A stretch of 64,000 nt of DNA from Cardiobacteriaceae bacterium TAE3-ERU3 (GCA_019218315.1 JAHUUI010000003.1:330443-394442); one strand, 5' to 3'; numbered from the stretch's first letter, positions 51,968 to 62,801 are shown. The notes: generated by a model not told the origin, from the letters alone. Translations and numbers: made by a program.

Positions 51968-53099
51968 GCCCGCCCTCCACGGCATGGAAGACGTGAACTT
52001 CAGCATCAATACCGCCGCTGTGCTTAGGATATTCACGCGCGATCACTGCACGCACGTCATCGACAAGATGCAAAGGCACTAATGCCACCACACAACCACC
52101 AAAGCCGCCACCAGTCATGCGCACGCCACCTTGTTCGCCAATGACCCCATCGACCAAACTAACCAGTGCATCAATCGCCGGTACTGTAATTTCAAAATCA
52201 TCACGCATTGAGGCGTGGCTTTCAGCCATTAGCTTACTGATTTGCGCAACATCGTGATGACGTAATGCGCCGCGCATATTCAGGGTACGCGCGTTTTCGG
52301 TAATCACATGACGGGCACGGCGATAATCGACTTCATCAAGCTGATCGCGATGTGCGTCCAATTGCGCCATATCCGCATCACGCAATGCTTTGACGCCGAG
52401 TGCTTGCGCTGCACGCTCACATTGTTCACGGCGCAAATTGTATTCACTGCCAACCAAGCCACGCTTGATTTTGGAATCGAGCACCATCACTGCTAGCGCT
52501 TCTGGCATCGGCACAGCCTCATGAGCCAGCGAGCGGCAATCTATCAATAAAGCACTGTTCTTTTCACCTAGCGCACTGATAAATTGATCCATGATCCCGC
52601 AGCGGCAACCGACAAATTCATTTTCGGCACGCTGAGCAAGCAAAGCGAGATCTTCTCCGCTAATTGTCCAGCCATAAAGTCGGCAGAGTGCCGAGCCTAC
52701 AGCAATTTCCAGCGAAGCAGATGAGCTCAGGCCGGCACCCGTTGGCACGTTCCCACTGATCACCATTTGAAACCCCTGATCAGGCACGCCAAAGCGCTCA
52801 ATCAAAAGCCAGACCATGCCACGCACGTAATCAGCCCAGCCATCCGTTTTTGCTGGCCGCGCTGCGGATAGCTCATAGCAATCCTCTCCATCAAAATCAG
52901 CTGCCAGAATGCAGTTCTGCTTGTCGTTACTTAGCGAGACACTGACTTCCGTGTAGCAATCAATAGCACAAGGCAAGACGAAACCGTCGTTATAGTCTGT
53001 ATGCTCACCGATCAAATTAACGCGCCCGGGGGAACGGGTCACAACAACAGCATCTTGTCCGTAATGTTCGCGCAGTAGCGCAGCAGTATCTTTAATCAT
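51951..53099 (-). CDS. galK: galactokinase
   Basis: 382 residues, GHMP kinase. Galactokinase signature [16 protein letters not shown] (26-40), ATP motif [13 protein letters not shown], and [12 protein letters not shown] near the C-terminus. Phosphorylates galactose to galactose-1-phosphate. Overlaps galT by 8 bases and galM by 17, so the three are translationally linked. Confidence 0.96.
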   Translation of the reverse strand: MIKDTAALLREHYGQDAVVVTRSPGRVNLIGEHTDYNDGFVLPCAIDCYTEVSVSLSNDKQNCILAADFDGEDCYELSAARPAKTDGWADYVRGMVWLLIERFGVPDQGFQMVISGNVPTGAGLSSSASLEIAVGSALCRLYGWTISGEDLALLAQRAENEFVGCRCGIMDQFISALGEKNSALLIDCRSLAHEAVPMPEALAVMVLDSKIKRGLVGSEYNLRREQCERAAQALGVKALRDADMAQLDAHRDQLDEVDYRRARHVITENARTLNMRGALRHHDVAQISKLMAESHASMRDDFEITVPAIDALVSLVDGVIGEQGGVRMTGGGFGGCVVALVPLHLVDDVRAVIAREYPKHSGGIDAEVHVFHAVEGGHVALA

Positions 53100-54135
53100 T
53101 ATTTTGCTCGCGGTAATGGATATCAGAAAGAGATTGCAGCTTTGCCGCTGCCTGTTCGGGCGTTAAATCACGCTGCACTTCGGCAAGCATTTCATAACCC
53201 ACCATGAATTTTTTAACACTCGCCGAGCGCAGCAATGGCGGATAAAAATGCGCATGGCATTGCCAGTGTTCCGTTTCATCTGCATCAAAAGGTGCACCGT
53301 GAAAGCCCATCGAATAAGGGAATGAGCACTCGAACAAATTATCGTAGCGAATCGTCAGGCGCTTGAGCACAATTGCCAAATCATGCTGCACGGCCGCATC
53401 AGCCTCAGTCAAACGTGGCAAAGGCACTTTCGGTAGTAGCAGTATTTCATACGGCCACACAGCCCAGAACGGCACCACAGCGAGCCAATATTCACCTTCC
53501 ACCACCGTACGCTGCCCATCAGCTTGTTCGCGTTTGGCATAATCAAGCAACATGGCACTGCCGTATTTCCGGTAATAGTTTCGCTGAGTCAGATCAGCTT
53601 TAGCTAGCTCATTAGGCAGAAAATCACTCGCCCAAATTTGCCCATGAGGGTGAGGGTTAGAGCAGCCCATGGCCGAGCCTTTGTTTTCAAAAACCTGCAC
53701 CCAGCGATAACGTGTACCAAGTATATTCATTTGTTCTTGCCACGTACTGATGACCGCCTCAACTTCGGGAATACTCAGCTGCGGCAGCGTTTTGGCATGA
53801 TCAGGAGAAAAGCAAATTACTCGGCTTTCCCCTTTTACTGACTCAAGGGCAAAAAGTGGATCATCCTTCTGCTGATAAGAAGGCGTATCAGGCAGCAGCG
53901 CAGAAAAATCATTGGTAAAGACATAAGGCTGTGAATAATCAGGATTTACCTCTCCGGTAATACGGGTATTGCCAGGGCAAAGATAGCACTCTGGATCATA
54001 AGAGGGCTTTACGCTGATATCGGGGGCTTCTTTTTGCCCCTGCCACGGCCGCTTGGCGCGATGCGGCGAGACCAAAACCCAGCTGTCTGTCAGTGGGTTA
54101 TAACGACGATGAGGATGTTCACTTAGCTCAAACAT
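53092..54135 (-). CDS. galT: galactose-1-phosphate uridylyltransferase
   Basis: 347 residues. Zinc ligands Cys50 and Cys53 in CYLCPGN; active-site HPHGQIW with nucleophile His164; GFHGAPF further on. Exchanges UDP-glucose and galactose-1-phosphate in the Leloir pathway. First gene of galTKM; divergent from mglBAC with a 229-base shared control region. galE is not in the window. Confidence 0.96.
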   Translation of the reverse strand: MFELSEHPHRRYNPLTDSWVLVSPHRAKRPWQGQKEAPDISVKPSYDPECYLCPGNTRITGEVNPDYSQPYVFTNDFSALLPDTPSYQQKDDPLFALESVKGESRVICFSPDHAKTLPQLSIPEVEAVISTWQEQMNILGTRYRWVQVFENKGSAMGCSNPHPHGQIWASDFLPNELAKADLTQRNYYRKYGSAMLLDYAKREQADGQRTVVEGEYWLAVVPFWAVWPYEILLLPKVPLPRLTEADAAVQHDLAIVLKRLTIRYDNLFECSFPYSMGFHGAPFDADETEHWQCHAHFYPPLLRSASVKKFMVGYEMLAEVQRDLTPEQAAAKLQSLSDIHYREQNND

Positions 54136-54153
54136 ATCAAGTATCCTGCTAAA

Positions 54154-54169
54154 AAACTGCTAGCAGTTT
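54154..54169. promoter_or_regulatory. 16-bp perfect palindrome upstream of galT
   Basis: AAACTGCTAGCAGTTT, 19 bases upstream of the galT start in the gal/mgl divergent region. Likely operator for a sugar-responsive repressor; it does not match the E. coli GalR/GalS consensus. Confidence 0.45.
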
Positions 54170-54310
54170 AAATCAACCGATGACCATCTTCTAGCGTGAA
54201 AAAATCCTTTAACACAAAATTGAGTTTTATAAAAATAAACTTTATTAAAATCAAGATAACTTAAATAAACAATTGCAAAACATAATCAAATCAGTTAAAA
54301 ATAAACACAC

Positions 54311-54332
54311 CGTGTGCTATTAACTACACACG
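54311..54332. promoter_or_regulatory. inverted repeat upstream of mglB
   Basis: CGTGTG-N10-CACACG dyad 33 bases before the mglB start. Spacing is similar to CRP or LacI-family sites but the half-sites are not TGTGA. Candidate operator. Confidence 0.35.
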
Positions 54333-54364
54333 TTATATTCAACTAGGAATTAGGTGGTTTGAAA

Positions 54365-55360
54365 ATGAAAAAAGTATTGACCAAGACTCTTCTGGCAACT
54401 GCTGTCACCGCAACACTCAGCGTCAGCGCACAAGCTGCTGACCGTATTGGTGTCACTATCTACAAGTACGATGACAATTTCATGTCCATCATGCGTAAAG
54501 AACTCGAGCAAACTGCTGAAGAGCAAGGATCACTTGAGCTGCTGATGAATGACTCACAGAACAACCAGTCAATGCAGAATGATCAGGTAGACATCATGCT
54601 GGCAAAAGGCGTCAAAGGCCTTGCGATCAACCTCGTTGACCCAGCAGCTGGCAGCACTATCATTTCCAAAGCAAAAGGCGCCGACATTCCTGTTGTCTTC
54701 TTCAATAAAGATCCAGGCCAAGCAGCCATTGATTCTTACGACAAAGCTTACTTCGTTGGTACTGATCCAGTACAGTCTGGCGTAATCCAAGGCGAACTGA
54801 TCACCAAGTCATGGCAAGAAAATCCTGAATGGGATTTGAATGGCGACGGAAAAATCCAGTATGCATTACTCAAAGGCGAGCCAGGTCACCCAGATGCTGA
54901 AGCCCGTACAGAGTGGGTCATCAAGACGCTGAATGAAAACGGTATTGATACTGACGAACTCTACCTCGATGCAGCTCTTTGGGATACAGCTAAAGCAAAA
55001 GACATGGCTCAAGCATGGCTTTCTGGCCCAAATGCAGACAAAATTGAAATGATCATCGCCAACAACGATGCAATGGCAATGGGTGCCAATGAGGCTGCCA
55101 AGTCGCAAGACCGCAAATTGCCAATCTTCGGCGTTGATGCACTTCCAGAAGCACTCCAGCTGATCAAGCGTGGTGAAATCACCGGTACTGTCCTCAATGA
55201 TGCACAAGGTCAGGCACAAGCCATCTACGACATCACTGCGAACCTTGCAGCTGGCAAAGATGCAGTTGAAGGCACTGACTACGAACTCGACAACCACTAC
55301 TTGCGCGTTCCTTACGTTGGCGTAGATGAGAACAACCTGGATGAATTCTTAAGCAATTAA
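54365..55360 (+). CDS. mglB: galactose/methyl-galactoside ABC transporter, binding protein
   Basis: 331 residues from ATG 54365; an in-frame TTG six bases earlier is less likely. Signal peptide to SVSAQA (about residue 23). Mature protein [17 protein letters not shown] closely follows MglB, with [15 protein letters not shown], calcium-site [13 protein letters not shown] and [12 protein letters not shown]. Binds galactose or glucose in the periplasm and feeds MglAC. Confidence 0.97.
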   Translation: MKKVLTKTLLATAVTATLSVSAQAADRIGVTIYKYDDNFMSIMRKELEQTAEEQGSLELLMNDSQNNQSMQNDQVDIMLAKGVKGLAINLVDPAAGSTIISKAKGADIPVVFFNKDPGQAAIDSYDKAYFVGTDPVQSGVIQGELITKSWQENPEWDLNGDGKIQYALLKGEPGHPDAEARTEWVIKTLNENGIDTDELYLDAALWDTAKAKDMAQAWLSGPNADKIEMIIANNDAMAMGANEAAKSQDRKLPIFGVDALPEALQLIKRGEITGTVLNDAQGQAQAIYDITANLAAGKDAVEGTDYELDNHYLRVPYVGVDENNLDEFLSN

Positions 55361-55433
55361 TTTCCATTGCGTTCGCAGAATGCCGTTGTCAGACAACGGC
55401 ATTTCTGTATTCTGCCAACCTGAGGACATTAAT

Positions 55434-56975
55434 ATGCAAACAGCAGCAACAACAACTCCACCCTCGGAGCCTGCGCACGACTCCAGTTATATTCTGGAAA
55501 TGCGCGATATTCACAAATCCTTCCCCGGCGTCAAAGCGCTTGATGGCGTCAATCTCAACATTCGCCCCCACTCCGTCCACGCACTGATGGGTGAGAATGG
55601 TGCAGGTAAATCCACCCTGCTCAAGTGCTTGTTTGGCATTTACCACAAAGATCAGGGCGAAATTCTCTTTAACGGCAAATCCATATCCTTTACGACCTCT
55701 AAAGAAGCACTGGAAAATGGTATATCCATGGTGCATCAGGAACTCAACCTCGTTCTTGAAACCACGGTCATGGATAACCTCTGGCTTGGCCGCTTCCCAC
55801 AGATTGGGCCTTTCGTTGACCATAAAAAAATGTACAACGAAACCAAGCGCATCTTTGATGAACTCGATATCCATATCGACCCCAAACAAAAAGTCAGCAA
55901 GCTCTCGGTATCAGAGATGCAGATGATCGAAATTGCCAAGGCTTTTTCGTATAACGCACAAATTGTGATTATGGATGAACCGACTTCTTCTCTGTCCGAC
56001 AAAGAAGTCAATCACCTCTTCAAGATCATTCGCAAGCTCAAAGAGCGTGGCTGCGGTATCGTCTATATCTCACACAAGATGGATGAAATCTTCCGCATTT
56101 GTGATGAAGTAACGGTACTTCGCGATGGCAAATGGATTGATACGGTATCCGTCGACGGCATCACCATCGACGACATCATCACCATGATGGTTGGCCGTGA
56201 ACTCGGCGAACGATTCCCGGAAAAGAGTAATACTCCCGGCGACGTCATCCTCGAAGTCCGCAATCTCACCGCGAAAAATCAACCTTCGATCAAAGACGTC
56301 AGCTTTGACTTGCGACAAGGAGAAATCCTTGGCATTGCAGGCCTCGTCGGCGCACGCCGTACTGATATCGTTGAGACCTTATTCGGCGTACGCGATCAAT
56401 CAGATGGTGAAGTCATTCTGCATGGCCAGCGTGTGAACAATAAAAACAGCGTTGCAGCAATCAGAAACGGCTTTGCACTGGTTACAGAAGAGCGGCGTTC
56501 GACTGGTATCTTTGCCGGGCTTCCCGTGAGCTTCAACTCACTGATTGCCAATATGGAAAGCTATAAAACTTCTATTGGCCTGCTCAGCCCGAAGCAAATG
56601 CAAGAAGACACATCATGGGTCATTAAGTCCATGAACGTCAAAACACCGGGGCCACATACCTTTATCAGCTCTCTTTCCGGCGGTAACCAGCAAAAGGTTA
56701 TCCTCGGCCGTTGGCTACTCACCCAACCTGATGTACTCATGCTCGACGAACCGACACGAGGCATCGACGTTGGTGCTAAATTTGAAATTTATCAGCTGAT
56801 TATTGATCTGGCGAACAAAAACAAAAGCATCATTATGATCTCTTCGGAAATGCCCGAACTGCTTGGCGTTACAGACCGGATCTTGGTCATGAGTAACGGG
56901 CGGGTCGCTGGTATCGTCAATACCAAAGAGACCAACCAAGAAGAAATCATGCAGTTGTCCGCTGCCCACTTGTAA
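55434..56975 (+). CDS. mglA: galactose/methyl-galactoside ABC transporter, ATPase
   Basis: 513 residues from ATG 55434 (GAGGA upstream). Double ABC protein: Walker [10 protein letters not shown] (53-61), [14 protein letters not shown] signature variant and [11 protein letters not shown] in domain 1; degenerate [13 protein letters not shown] Walker A and [26 protein letters not shown] in domain 2, as usual for sugar-family ATPases. An 18-codon upstream extension exists in frame but has no ribosome-binding site. Confidence 0.96.
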   Translation: MQTAATTTPPSEPAHDSSYILEMRDIHKSFPGVKALDGVNLNIRPHSVHALMGENGAGKSTLLKCLFGIYHKDQGEILFNGKSISFTTSKEALENGISMVHQELNLVLETTVMDNLWLGRFPQIGPFVDHKKMYNETKRIFDELDIHIDPKQKVSKLSVSEMQMIEIAKAFSYNAQIVIMDEPTSSLSDKEVNHLFKIIRKLKERGCGIVYISHKMDEIFRICDEVTVLRDGKWIDTVSVDGITIDDIITMMVGRELGERFPEKSNTPGDVILEVRNLTAKNQPSIKDVSFDLRQGEILGIAGLVGARRTDIVETLFGVRDQSDGEVILHGQRVNNKNSVAAIRNGFALVTEERRSTGIFAGLPVSFNSLIANMESYKTSIGLLSPKQMQEDTSWVIKSMNVKTPGPHTFISSLSGGNQQKVILGRWLLTQPDVLMLDEPTRGIDVGAKFEIYQLIIDLANKNKSIIMISSEMPELLGVTDRILVMSNGRVAGIVNTKETNQEEIMQLSAAHL

Positions 56976-56986
56976 GGAATAACACT

Positions 56987-57997
56987 ATGAACCAACTCAG
57001 CGGCCAAAATATGGCCAACTTTTTCAAAGAGAATGCCCTTTACTTCGTACTGGTCATTTTGCTTGCTGTAATCATTATTCAGGACACCAGCTTCCTCAAT
57101 ATCATCAACCTCAGTAACATCCTTACTCAGTCATCTGTGCGCGTTATCATCGCACTTGGTGTCGCAGGCTTGATCATCACCCGCGGTACTGACCTTTCGG
57201 TCGGTCGTCAGGTTGGTTTGGCAGCCGTCGTCTCCGCGACGATGTTACAAGCCGCAGACAACGTCAACAAAGTCTTCCCTGAAATGGGGCCAATCTCGAT
57301 TCCACTCGTCATCCTTTTGGTTTGCGCTATTGGCGCACTGATTGGCTTGATCAACGGCTTGGTGGTTACTTATTTGAACGTAACCCCGTTTATTGCCACC
57401 TTGGGCACGATGCTGATCATCTACGGTGTGAACTCTCTTTATTATGATTTTGTCGGTGCTGCACCGGTGTCGGGGTTCGATAACGCCTTCTCGGAGATGG
57501 CGCAGGGATTTTTTAGGATAGGCAACTTCAAGCTATCGTATATAACGATATACGCCGCGGTTGCAGCCGTCGTCACTTGGATCATTTGGAATAAAACCCG
57601 CTTTGGCAAGAACCTTTATGCGATCGGTGGCAACCCTGAAGCAGCACGCGTTTCTGGCGTTAACGTTACTAAAAATCTACTGATGATCTACATGCTCTCA
57701 GGCGTATTCTATGCCTTCGGTGGTATGCTCGAAGCTGGCCGTATCGGATCTGCGACCAACAACCTCGGCTTCATGTACGAACTTGATGCGATTGCTGCCT
57801 GTGTTATCGGCGGCGTCTCATTCAGTGGTGGCGTTGGTACAGTTGCCGGCGTCGTTATCGGGGTAATCATCTTTACCTTGATCAACTACGGCCTGACCTA
57901 TATCGGCGTCAACCCGTACTGGCAATACATTATCAAGGGTTCAATCATTATCTTCGCGGTTGCGATTGACTCCCTCAAGCACGCCAAGAAAAAATAA
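56987..57997 (+). CDS. mglC: galactose/methyl-galactoside ABC transporter, permease
   Basis: 336 residues, about ten membrane segments, BPD_transp_2 family. RGTDLSVGRQVGLAAVVSA and GNPEAARVSGVNVTKNLL are the conserved loops. Forms the channel with MglA; 11 bases after it. Confidence 0.96.
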   Translation: MNQLSGQNMANFFKENALYFVLVILLAVIIIQDTSFLNIINLSNILTQSSVRVIIALGVAGLIITRGTDLSVGRQVGLAAVVSATMLQAADNVNKVFPEMGPISIPLVILLVCAIGALIGLINGLVVTYLNVTPFIATLGTMLIIYGVNSLYYDFVGAAPVSGFDNAFSEMAQGFFRIGNFKLSYITIYAAVAAVVTWIIWNKTRFGKNLYAIGGNPEAARVSGVNVTKNLLMIYMLSGVFYAFGGMLEAGRIGSATNNLGFMYELDAIAACVIGGVSFSGGVGTVAGVVIGVIIFTLINYGLTYIGVNPYWQYIIKGSIIIFAVAIDSLKHAKKK

Positions 57998-58017
57998 TTC
58001 TTCGCGAACCAGTATGC

Positions 58018-58045
58018 AAAAAGCCCGTGCAATACGGGCTTTTTG
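58018..58045 (+). terminator. mglBAC terminator
   Basis: Stem AAAAAGCCCGT / ACGGGCTTTTT with a 5-base loop, 20 bases after mglC. Confidence 0.88.
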
Positions 58046-58264
58046 CTATGCTCACAGCACGATATTATTCTTAAACGTATACCGAATATGGCATCCGCTA
58101 TATTTTGATCGCCCTTTTAAGCAAGCCCTATCAAAAACCCCGTCTTAAACCCCATTATAGTTATGAATAAATCTCACCTATAAATGAAATAAACTAATTT
58201 CTATTCATTTTTTTATTCGGTTAAGATGCTGGTCAATCGCAACTTTATTGAAATGGATACCATC

Positions 58265-59278
58265 ATGACTACCGCAATCAAAAACAACGAACAAACAAGT
58301 GTGAATAATGAATTTACATTCACCGTCAGCAGCATCTCTTTTGATGAACACTACATTCCTTCAGATAAAACACGCACCACGACCAACTTTGCGAACCTCG
58401 CACGCGGGGAAAGCCGGCAGGAAAATTTGCGCAATACTCTGAATATGATCAATAATCGCTTTAATGCTTTGGCGCACTGGGATAATCCAAAGGGTGACCG
58501 CTACAGCCTTGAGCTTGAGATCATTTCAGTCGATATGGCTTTTGCTAAGGGGAGTGAATCATTCCCATCAATTGAAATCCTGAAAACACATATTTTTGAC
58601 CGCAAAACCGGCAAATACATTGAAGGCATTGTCGGCAACAACTTTTCCTCTTACGTTCGCGATTATGACTTTAGCGTACTGTTGCCGGAATATAACAAGG
58701 ATAAGCCGGTGTTCAGCGTGCCTGATAACTTCGGCGAGCTACACGGCAAGCTCTTCCAGTATTTCGTTCGTTCAGAGAGTTATCAGCAGAATTTCAATAA
58801 ACTTCCGGTGATTTGCCTGAGTGTGTCTGAGAATAAAACCTACCAGCGTACCACTAATCATCACCCTGTTTTGGGCGTGGAATATCAGCCTGACCAATCA
58901 TCGCTGACCGAGCAATATTTCCAAAAAATGGGCTTGCAGGTGCGCTATTTCATGCCGCCAAACAGCACAGCGCCACTGGCATTCTTCTTCTTTGGTGATT
59001 TGCTCAGCGACTACACCAATCTTGAGCTGATCAGCTTGATCAGCACGATGGAAACGTTCCAAAAAATTTATCGTCCTGAAATATATAATGCCAATTCAGT
59101 TGCAGGCGAGTATTATCAGCCCAGCTTGAAAAACCAGGATCATTCGCTGACCAAGATCGTTTATGATCGTGAGGAGCGTACGCGCTTAGCGACTGAGCAG
59201 GGGCAATATACCGAAGCGCATTTCATCAAGCCCTATCAAGACGTACTTGAGCAGTGGTCCAAGAATTACAGCATTTAA
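58265..59278 (+). CDS. mesX: DUF1852 putative oxygenase MesX (methionine synthesis)
   Basis: 337 residues if started at ATG 58265 (MTTAIKNNEQ); in-frame ATGs at 58226 and 58253 are possible and none has a strong ribosome-binding site. The sequence matches DUF1852: FTVSSISFDEHYIPSDKTRTTTNFANLARG and the RQENLRNTLNMINNRFN stretch. Family knowledge: MesX is required, with oxygen, for the MesD core methionine synthase. Here it is 3 bases upstream of mesD. It is soluble, with no recognisable metal motif. A terminator behind mglC isolates the pair. Confidence 0.88.
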   Translation: MTTAIKNNEQTSVNNEFTFTVSSISFDEHYIPSDKTRTTTNFANLARGESRQENLRNTLNMINNRFNALAHWDNPKGDRYSLELEIISVDMAFAKGSESFPSIEILKTHIFDRKTGKYIEGIVGNNFSSYVRDYDFSVLLPEYNKDKPVFSVPDNFGELHGKLFQYFVRSESYQQNFNKLPVICLSVSENKTYQRTTNHHPVLGVEYQPDQSSLTEQYFQKMGLQVRYFMPPNSTAPLAFFFFGDLLSDYTNLELISLISTMETFQKIYRPEIYNANSVAGEYYQPSLKNQDHSLTKIVYDREERTRLATEQGQYTEAHFIKPYQDVLEQWSKNYSI

Positions 59279-59281
59279 TGG

Positions 59282-60319
59282 ATGAACATCATGAATATAC
59301 TACTTCCTACATCAACCGCCGGCAGCTTGCCTAAGCCGGCTTGGCTTGCGACACCTGAAAAACTGTGGTCGCCCTGGAAATTAGATGCAGAGACCTTGCT
59401 CGAAGGCAAGCAGGATGCGCTGCGTGTTATCTTGCAAGAGCAGGACCAAGCGGGCATTGATATCGTCAGCGATGGTGAGCAAACCCGCCAACACTTCGTC
59501 ACTACCTTCATTGAGCACTTAAGCGGCGTTGATTTTGAAAACCGCAAAACCGTCAAAATCCGTAACCGTTATGACGCGAGCGTCCCAGTTGTCGTTGACG
59601 CTGTAGCGCGCACGCAGCCAGTATTCGTTGAAGATGCCAAGTTCTTACGCAAGCTGACTGACAAGCCGATCAAATGGGCATTGCCGGGTCCTATGACGAT
59701 GGTTGATACGCTTTATGATGACCACTACAAAAGCCGAGAAAAACTCGCTTGGGCGTTTGCTGAAATTCTCAATCAGGAAGCCAAAGCCTTGGCTGCAGCC
59801 GGCGTAGATATTATTCAGTTTGATGAACCGGCTTTTAACGTCTTTTTTGATGAAGTACACGATTGGGGTGTCGCTGCACTTGAAAAAGCCATTGAAGGCG
59901 TGGAATGCGAAACAGCAGTACACATCTGCTACGGCTACGGCATTAAAGCCAATAATGATTGGAAGAAGACCCTTGGCGATGAGTGGCGCCAATACGAAAC
60001 CATCTTCCCGATGCTGCAACGCTCAAGCATCGATATCGTCTCTCTTGAGTGCCATAACTCTCGCGTCCCGGTTGATTTGATTGAGCTGATCCGCGGTAAA
60101 AAAGTCATGGCTGGGGCGATTGATGTTGCAACCAACAACATTGAAACACCCGAAGAAGTCGCGGAAACCTTGCGCAAGGTCTTGGCATTTGTTGATGCCG
60201 ACAAGCTTTATCCCAGCACCAACTGCGGCATGGCACCTTTATCGCGCAGTGTTTCAATGGCGAAACTCCAGGCATTAAGCCAAGGCACTGAAATTGTGCG
60301 TAAGGAGCTGGCTGGATAA
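59282..60319 (+). CDS. mesD: folate-independent core methionine synthase MesD
   Basis: 345 residues, corresponding to the C-terminal catalytic half of MetE only. SLPKPAWL, DGEQTRQHF, PGPMTMVDTL, and zinc ligands in HICYG (His and Cys), E of SLECHNS region and Cys of STNCGMAPLS. Lacks the N-terminal folate-binding half, so the methyl donor is not methyl-THF; for MesD it is unknown but oxygen-dependent. Adjacent MesX supports the assignment over MesA-C. Makes methionine from homocysteine, feeding metK elsewhere in this window. Confidence 0.9.
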   Translation: MNIMNILLPTSTAGSLPKPAWLATPEKLWSPWKLDAETLLEGKQDALRVILQEQDQAGIDIVSDGEQTRQHFVTTFIEHLSGVDFENRKTVKIRNRYDASVPVVVDAVARTQPVFVEDAKFLRKLTDKPIKWALPGPMTMVDTLYDDHYKSREKLAWAFAEILNQEAKALAAAGVDIIQFDEPAFNVFFDEVHDWGVAALEKAIEGVECETAVHICYGYGIKANNDWKKTLGDEWRQYETIFPMLQRSSIDIVSLECHNSRVPVDLIELIRGKKVMAGAIDVATNNIETPEEVAETLRKVLAFVDADKLYPSTNCGMAPLSRSVSMAKLQALSQGTEIVRKELAG

Positions 60320-60339
60320 GCATCTCTAGCTCTTTTAGG

Positions 60340-60387
60340 TTCCGCTTACACTCTGCTCTCAATAAATAGCAATCATCGTAAGCGGAA
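60340..60387. other. inverted repeat after mesD
   Basis: 10-bp arms TTCCGCTTAC / GTAAGCGGAA separated by 28 bases, 20 bases past mesD. No T-tract; may be a weak mRNA 3' structure. A second dyad GGAGCAG / CTGCTCC (60481-60506) lies nearer the lysE-type gene. Confidence 0.35.
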
Positions 60388-60519
60388 TCGCTGCTTAATT
60401 CATCTTCTGAACTTTTAAGCTAATCAACACATCGTTTCTTTACATTCATACAGCCCACTAAAGGTCAGGCGACTTTGGCTGGAGCAGCTTGAGGCAATAC
60501 TGCTCCGTAGAAACTTTAG

Positions 60520-61149
60520 CTATAACCATAACGCTACAGCGCAGTAAAGTAGCCCTAACACCACTGCATAATGTACCCCGACCAATGCGCGAGGCCGATT
60601 GAGCAAGCGACGCAAACTTTGCCCGCCCGCAGCCCACACACTGACGCATAAAAAATTCAGTGGTACATACACGGCAATTACCGGCCAGTTATCCAGCCAC
60701 GGTGTTGCACTCGGTATCAGCACATAGCCCGGCAATAATACCGTCTGCAACAATACCTTGGGATTGAGCCACTGAAATACTGCTGCTTGCCACAAACTGA
60801 GCGGCGGCAACCATTTATTTTCTGACGCACAAACGGATTCATCTTCTTTGATTCCCAATCCAGTTTGCCAAATATGCCACGTTAACCACAGTAAATACGC
60901 GCACCCCAATCCTTTCATCAATAAAAATGCCGCTGGCAAAGTGTGAAACAGTGCTCCCATACCTGCATAGGAACACACAATCATACTCACCGTACCCACT
61001 TCAATGCCGATGATGTGCATTATGCAACCACGATACCCCTTACGCAGCCCACCTTGCAGCAACATCAGGTTATTGGGCCCCGGCGTGATTGAATTGATCA
61101 CGATAAAAACCACCAGCGCTTGCCACATCGAGAAAGTAATGCTTCCCAT
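60520..61149 (-). CDS. LysE/RhtB-family amino-acid exporter
   Basis: 209 residues from ATG 61149, the conserved N-terminus (MGSITFSMWQALVVFIVINSITPGPNN); 23 upstream codons are in the promoter region. Six hydrophobic segments. TPGPNN and FQWLNPKVLL are family hallmarks. Exports an amino acid or derivative. Divergent from a MocR-type regulator that probably controls it. Confidence 0.88.
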   Translation of the reverse strand: MGSITFSMWQALVVFIVINSITPGPNNLMLLQGGLRKGYRGCIMHIIGIEVGTVSMIVCSYAGMGALFHTLPAAFLLMKGLGCAYLLWLTWHIWQTGLGIKEDESVCASENKWLPPLSLWQAAVFQWLNPKVLLQTVLLPGYVLIPSATPWLDNWPVIAVYVPLNFLCVSVWAAGGQSLRRLLNRPRALVGVHYAVVLGLLYCAVALWL

Positions 61150-61189
61150 ACATTCATCCTTGTTTTTATAAAATGAATGCTTAATGTAA

Positions 61190-61220
61190 ATATAATTAGC
61201 AGTACAATACCGATACAATT
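61190..61220. promoter_or_regulatory. overlapping divergent promoters and MocR site
   Basis: Plus strand: TATAAT at 61191-61196. Minus strand: TTGTAT (61219-61214) and TATATT (61195-61190) with 18-base spacing. Direct repeats TACAAT (61203-61208) and ATACAAT (61213-61219), typical half-sites of MocR regulators, lie across both. Confidence 0.5.
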
Positions 61221-61257
61221 AAGAGATCAAATAACAAACTGTACCGGCAATCCCAAC

Positions 61258-62637
61258 ATGACAATCAGCATGCAACCAAAGACCACACAAGTCCGCCACT
61301 GGCTTAGCCAGCGCATTGCAACGCGCCAATACCCACCCAATAGCCGCGTACCGTCGATTCGTGCACTAGCCAAACAGCTCGGCTTTTCACCCTACACCGT
61401 CACCCAGGCCTATGAACAGCTGGTTGCGGAAGGCATATTGCACGCACGCAGCGGTTCTGGATTTTACGTTTGTCCACCCAAAAACCACGTGCGCCTGCCA
61501 AACCCAACTCAACACAATATCAACGACAATGTATTCGACAGCGGCTGGCTAATGCGCCATCTCTTCCATGGCTTTTCTTGCCAGCGCGCACCGGGTAGCG
61601 GCCTTTTGCCTGACGCTTGGCTTGAGCAGAGGCACCTCGGCAAAATCGTCCGCCAAAATGCTGAACGTGCGGCACAATACAGCTATGGCTATGGTCAATT
61701 ACACGGCTACATCGGCCTGCGTGAGCAGTTCTGCCGCCAACTTGACAACGTCGGTATTCTCGCCCACCCAGAGCAAATCCTCACTGATAATGGCGTCTCT
61801 GCCAGTATCGTCAATATAGCTACCACCCTGCTGCAACCCGGAGATCGCGTCATCGTCGATGATCCGGGGTGGTTCTGGCTAACCGCGTGCCTACAAAATT
61901 GCCAATTTGACGTCATCGGCGTACCGCGTGATCAGTACGGCCCAAATATTGACCTCTTTGAAGCGGCACTGCGCGATCACGGTGCTCGCCTTTATATCAG
62001 CAACAGCGTTCTACATAACCCTACTTCGCACAACCTGCATCCTGCGCGTGCGCACCAAGTGCTCAATCTGCTGCACCGCTACGACGCATGGCTGGTTGAA
62101 GATGATGTCTATGGCGCATTCGATCAACACGCCCTGCGCTATGCCACCCTCGATCAGCTTGATAGAGTATTTTACGTCAGTGGTATTTCTAAAATACTCG
62201 GCGGCAGTTGGCGAGTTGGTTGCATCGCAGCCCCGACCAAGCACATCGAAGCCCTGCTACGCCAAAAAATGCTCAGCAACATGACCTGTAGCGAACTCAA
62301 CGAACGCATCGTTACTGATCTCAGCACGGGTAGCCACTACCGCAAGCACATTCACGATCTGCAACAGCGCCTTGGCGAGGCACACGACAACCTACGCCAT
62401 TGGCTACACGACAGCCCTTTCCAACTTACAGACAACCAACAACCCGGGCTATTCGTGTGGCTCGATACGGGCATGGACAGCAACGAACTTGCTCTACTCG
62501 GCAAAGACGCAAATTGGCTGATCGCACCGGGGTCACTATTTCATCCCGACCAACGCGCCAGCACGTATATTCGCCTCAATATCGCTAATACCAGCCGTGG
62601 ATTTATTCAGTGGCTGGGCTGCGTGTCAAAAACGTAA
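61258..62637 (+). CDS. MocR-type transcriptional regulator (GntR HTH fused to aminotransferase)
   Basis: 459 residues from ATG 61258; the frame extends 27 codons upstream through the operator and promoter, so the shorter start is preferred. N-terminal winged HTH (VPSIRALAKQLGFSPYTVTQAYEQLVAEGILHARSGSGF) and class-I aminotransferase-like domain with a PLP Lys in VSGISKILGGSWRVG. It senses an amino compound through PLP. Divergent from the LysE-type exporter, the likely target. Confidence 0.9.
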   Translation: MTISMQPKTTQVRHWLSQRIATRQYPPNSRVPSIRALAKQLGFSPYTVTQAYEQLVAEGILHARSGSGFYVCPPKNHVRLPNPTQHNINDNVFDSGWLMRHLFHGFSCQRAPGSGLLPDAWLEQRHLGKIVRQNAERAAQYSYGYGQLHGYIGLREQFCRQLDNVGILAHPEQILTDNGVSASIVNIATTLLQPGDRVIVDDPGWFWLTACLQNCQFDVIGVPRDQYGPNIDLFEAALRDHGARLYISNSVLHNPTSHNLHPARAHQVLNLLHRYDAWLVEDDVYGAFDQHALRYATLDQLDRVFYVSGISKILGGSWRVGCIAAPTKHIEALLRQKMLSNMTCSELNERIVTDLSTGSHYRKHIHDLQQRLGEAHDNLRHWLHDSPFQLTDNQQPGLFVWLDTGMDSNELALLGKDANWLIAPGSLFHPDQRASTYIRLNIANTSRGFIQWLGCVSKT

Positions 62638-62801
62638 TCTTTATAAATTAATAGTTTTAAAATAAATCATTGTTATAAATAATATTTAAATACTCATTTA
62701 GTGACTTAACATGAAGGTAAAATGACCAATTTATCATCCGTCATATAGATGATTTTTCCTAAAATAATCACAGATTTACTTCTATAACTACGGAGGTTCC
62801 C

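Noticed and set aside
55389-55889. Minus-strand open frame of 166 codons inside mglA
   Set aside because: Mirror of the mglA codon pattern; the plus strand encodes an unambiguous ABC ATPase.
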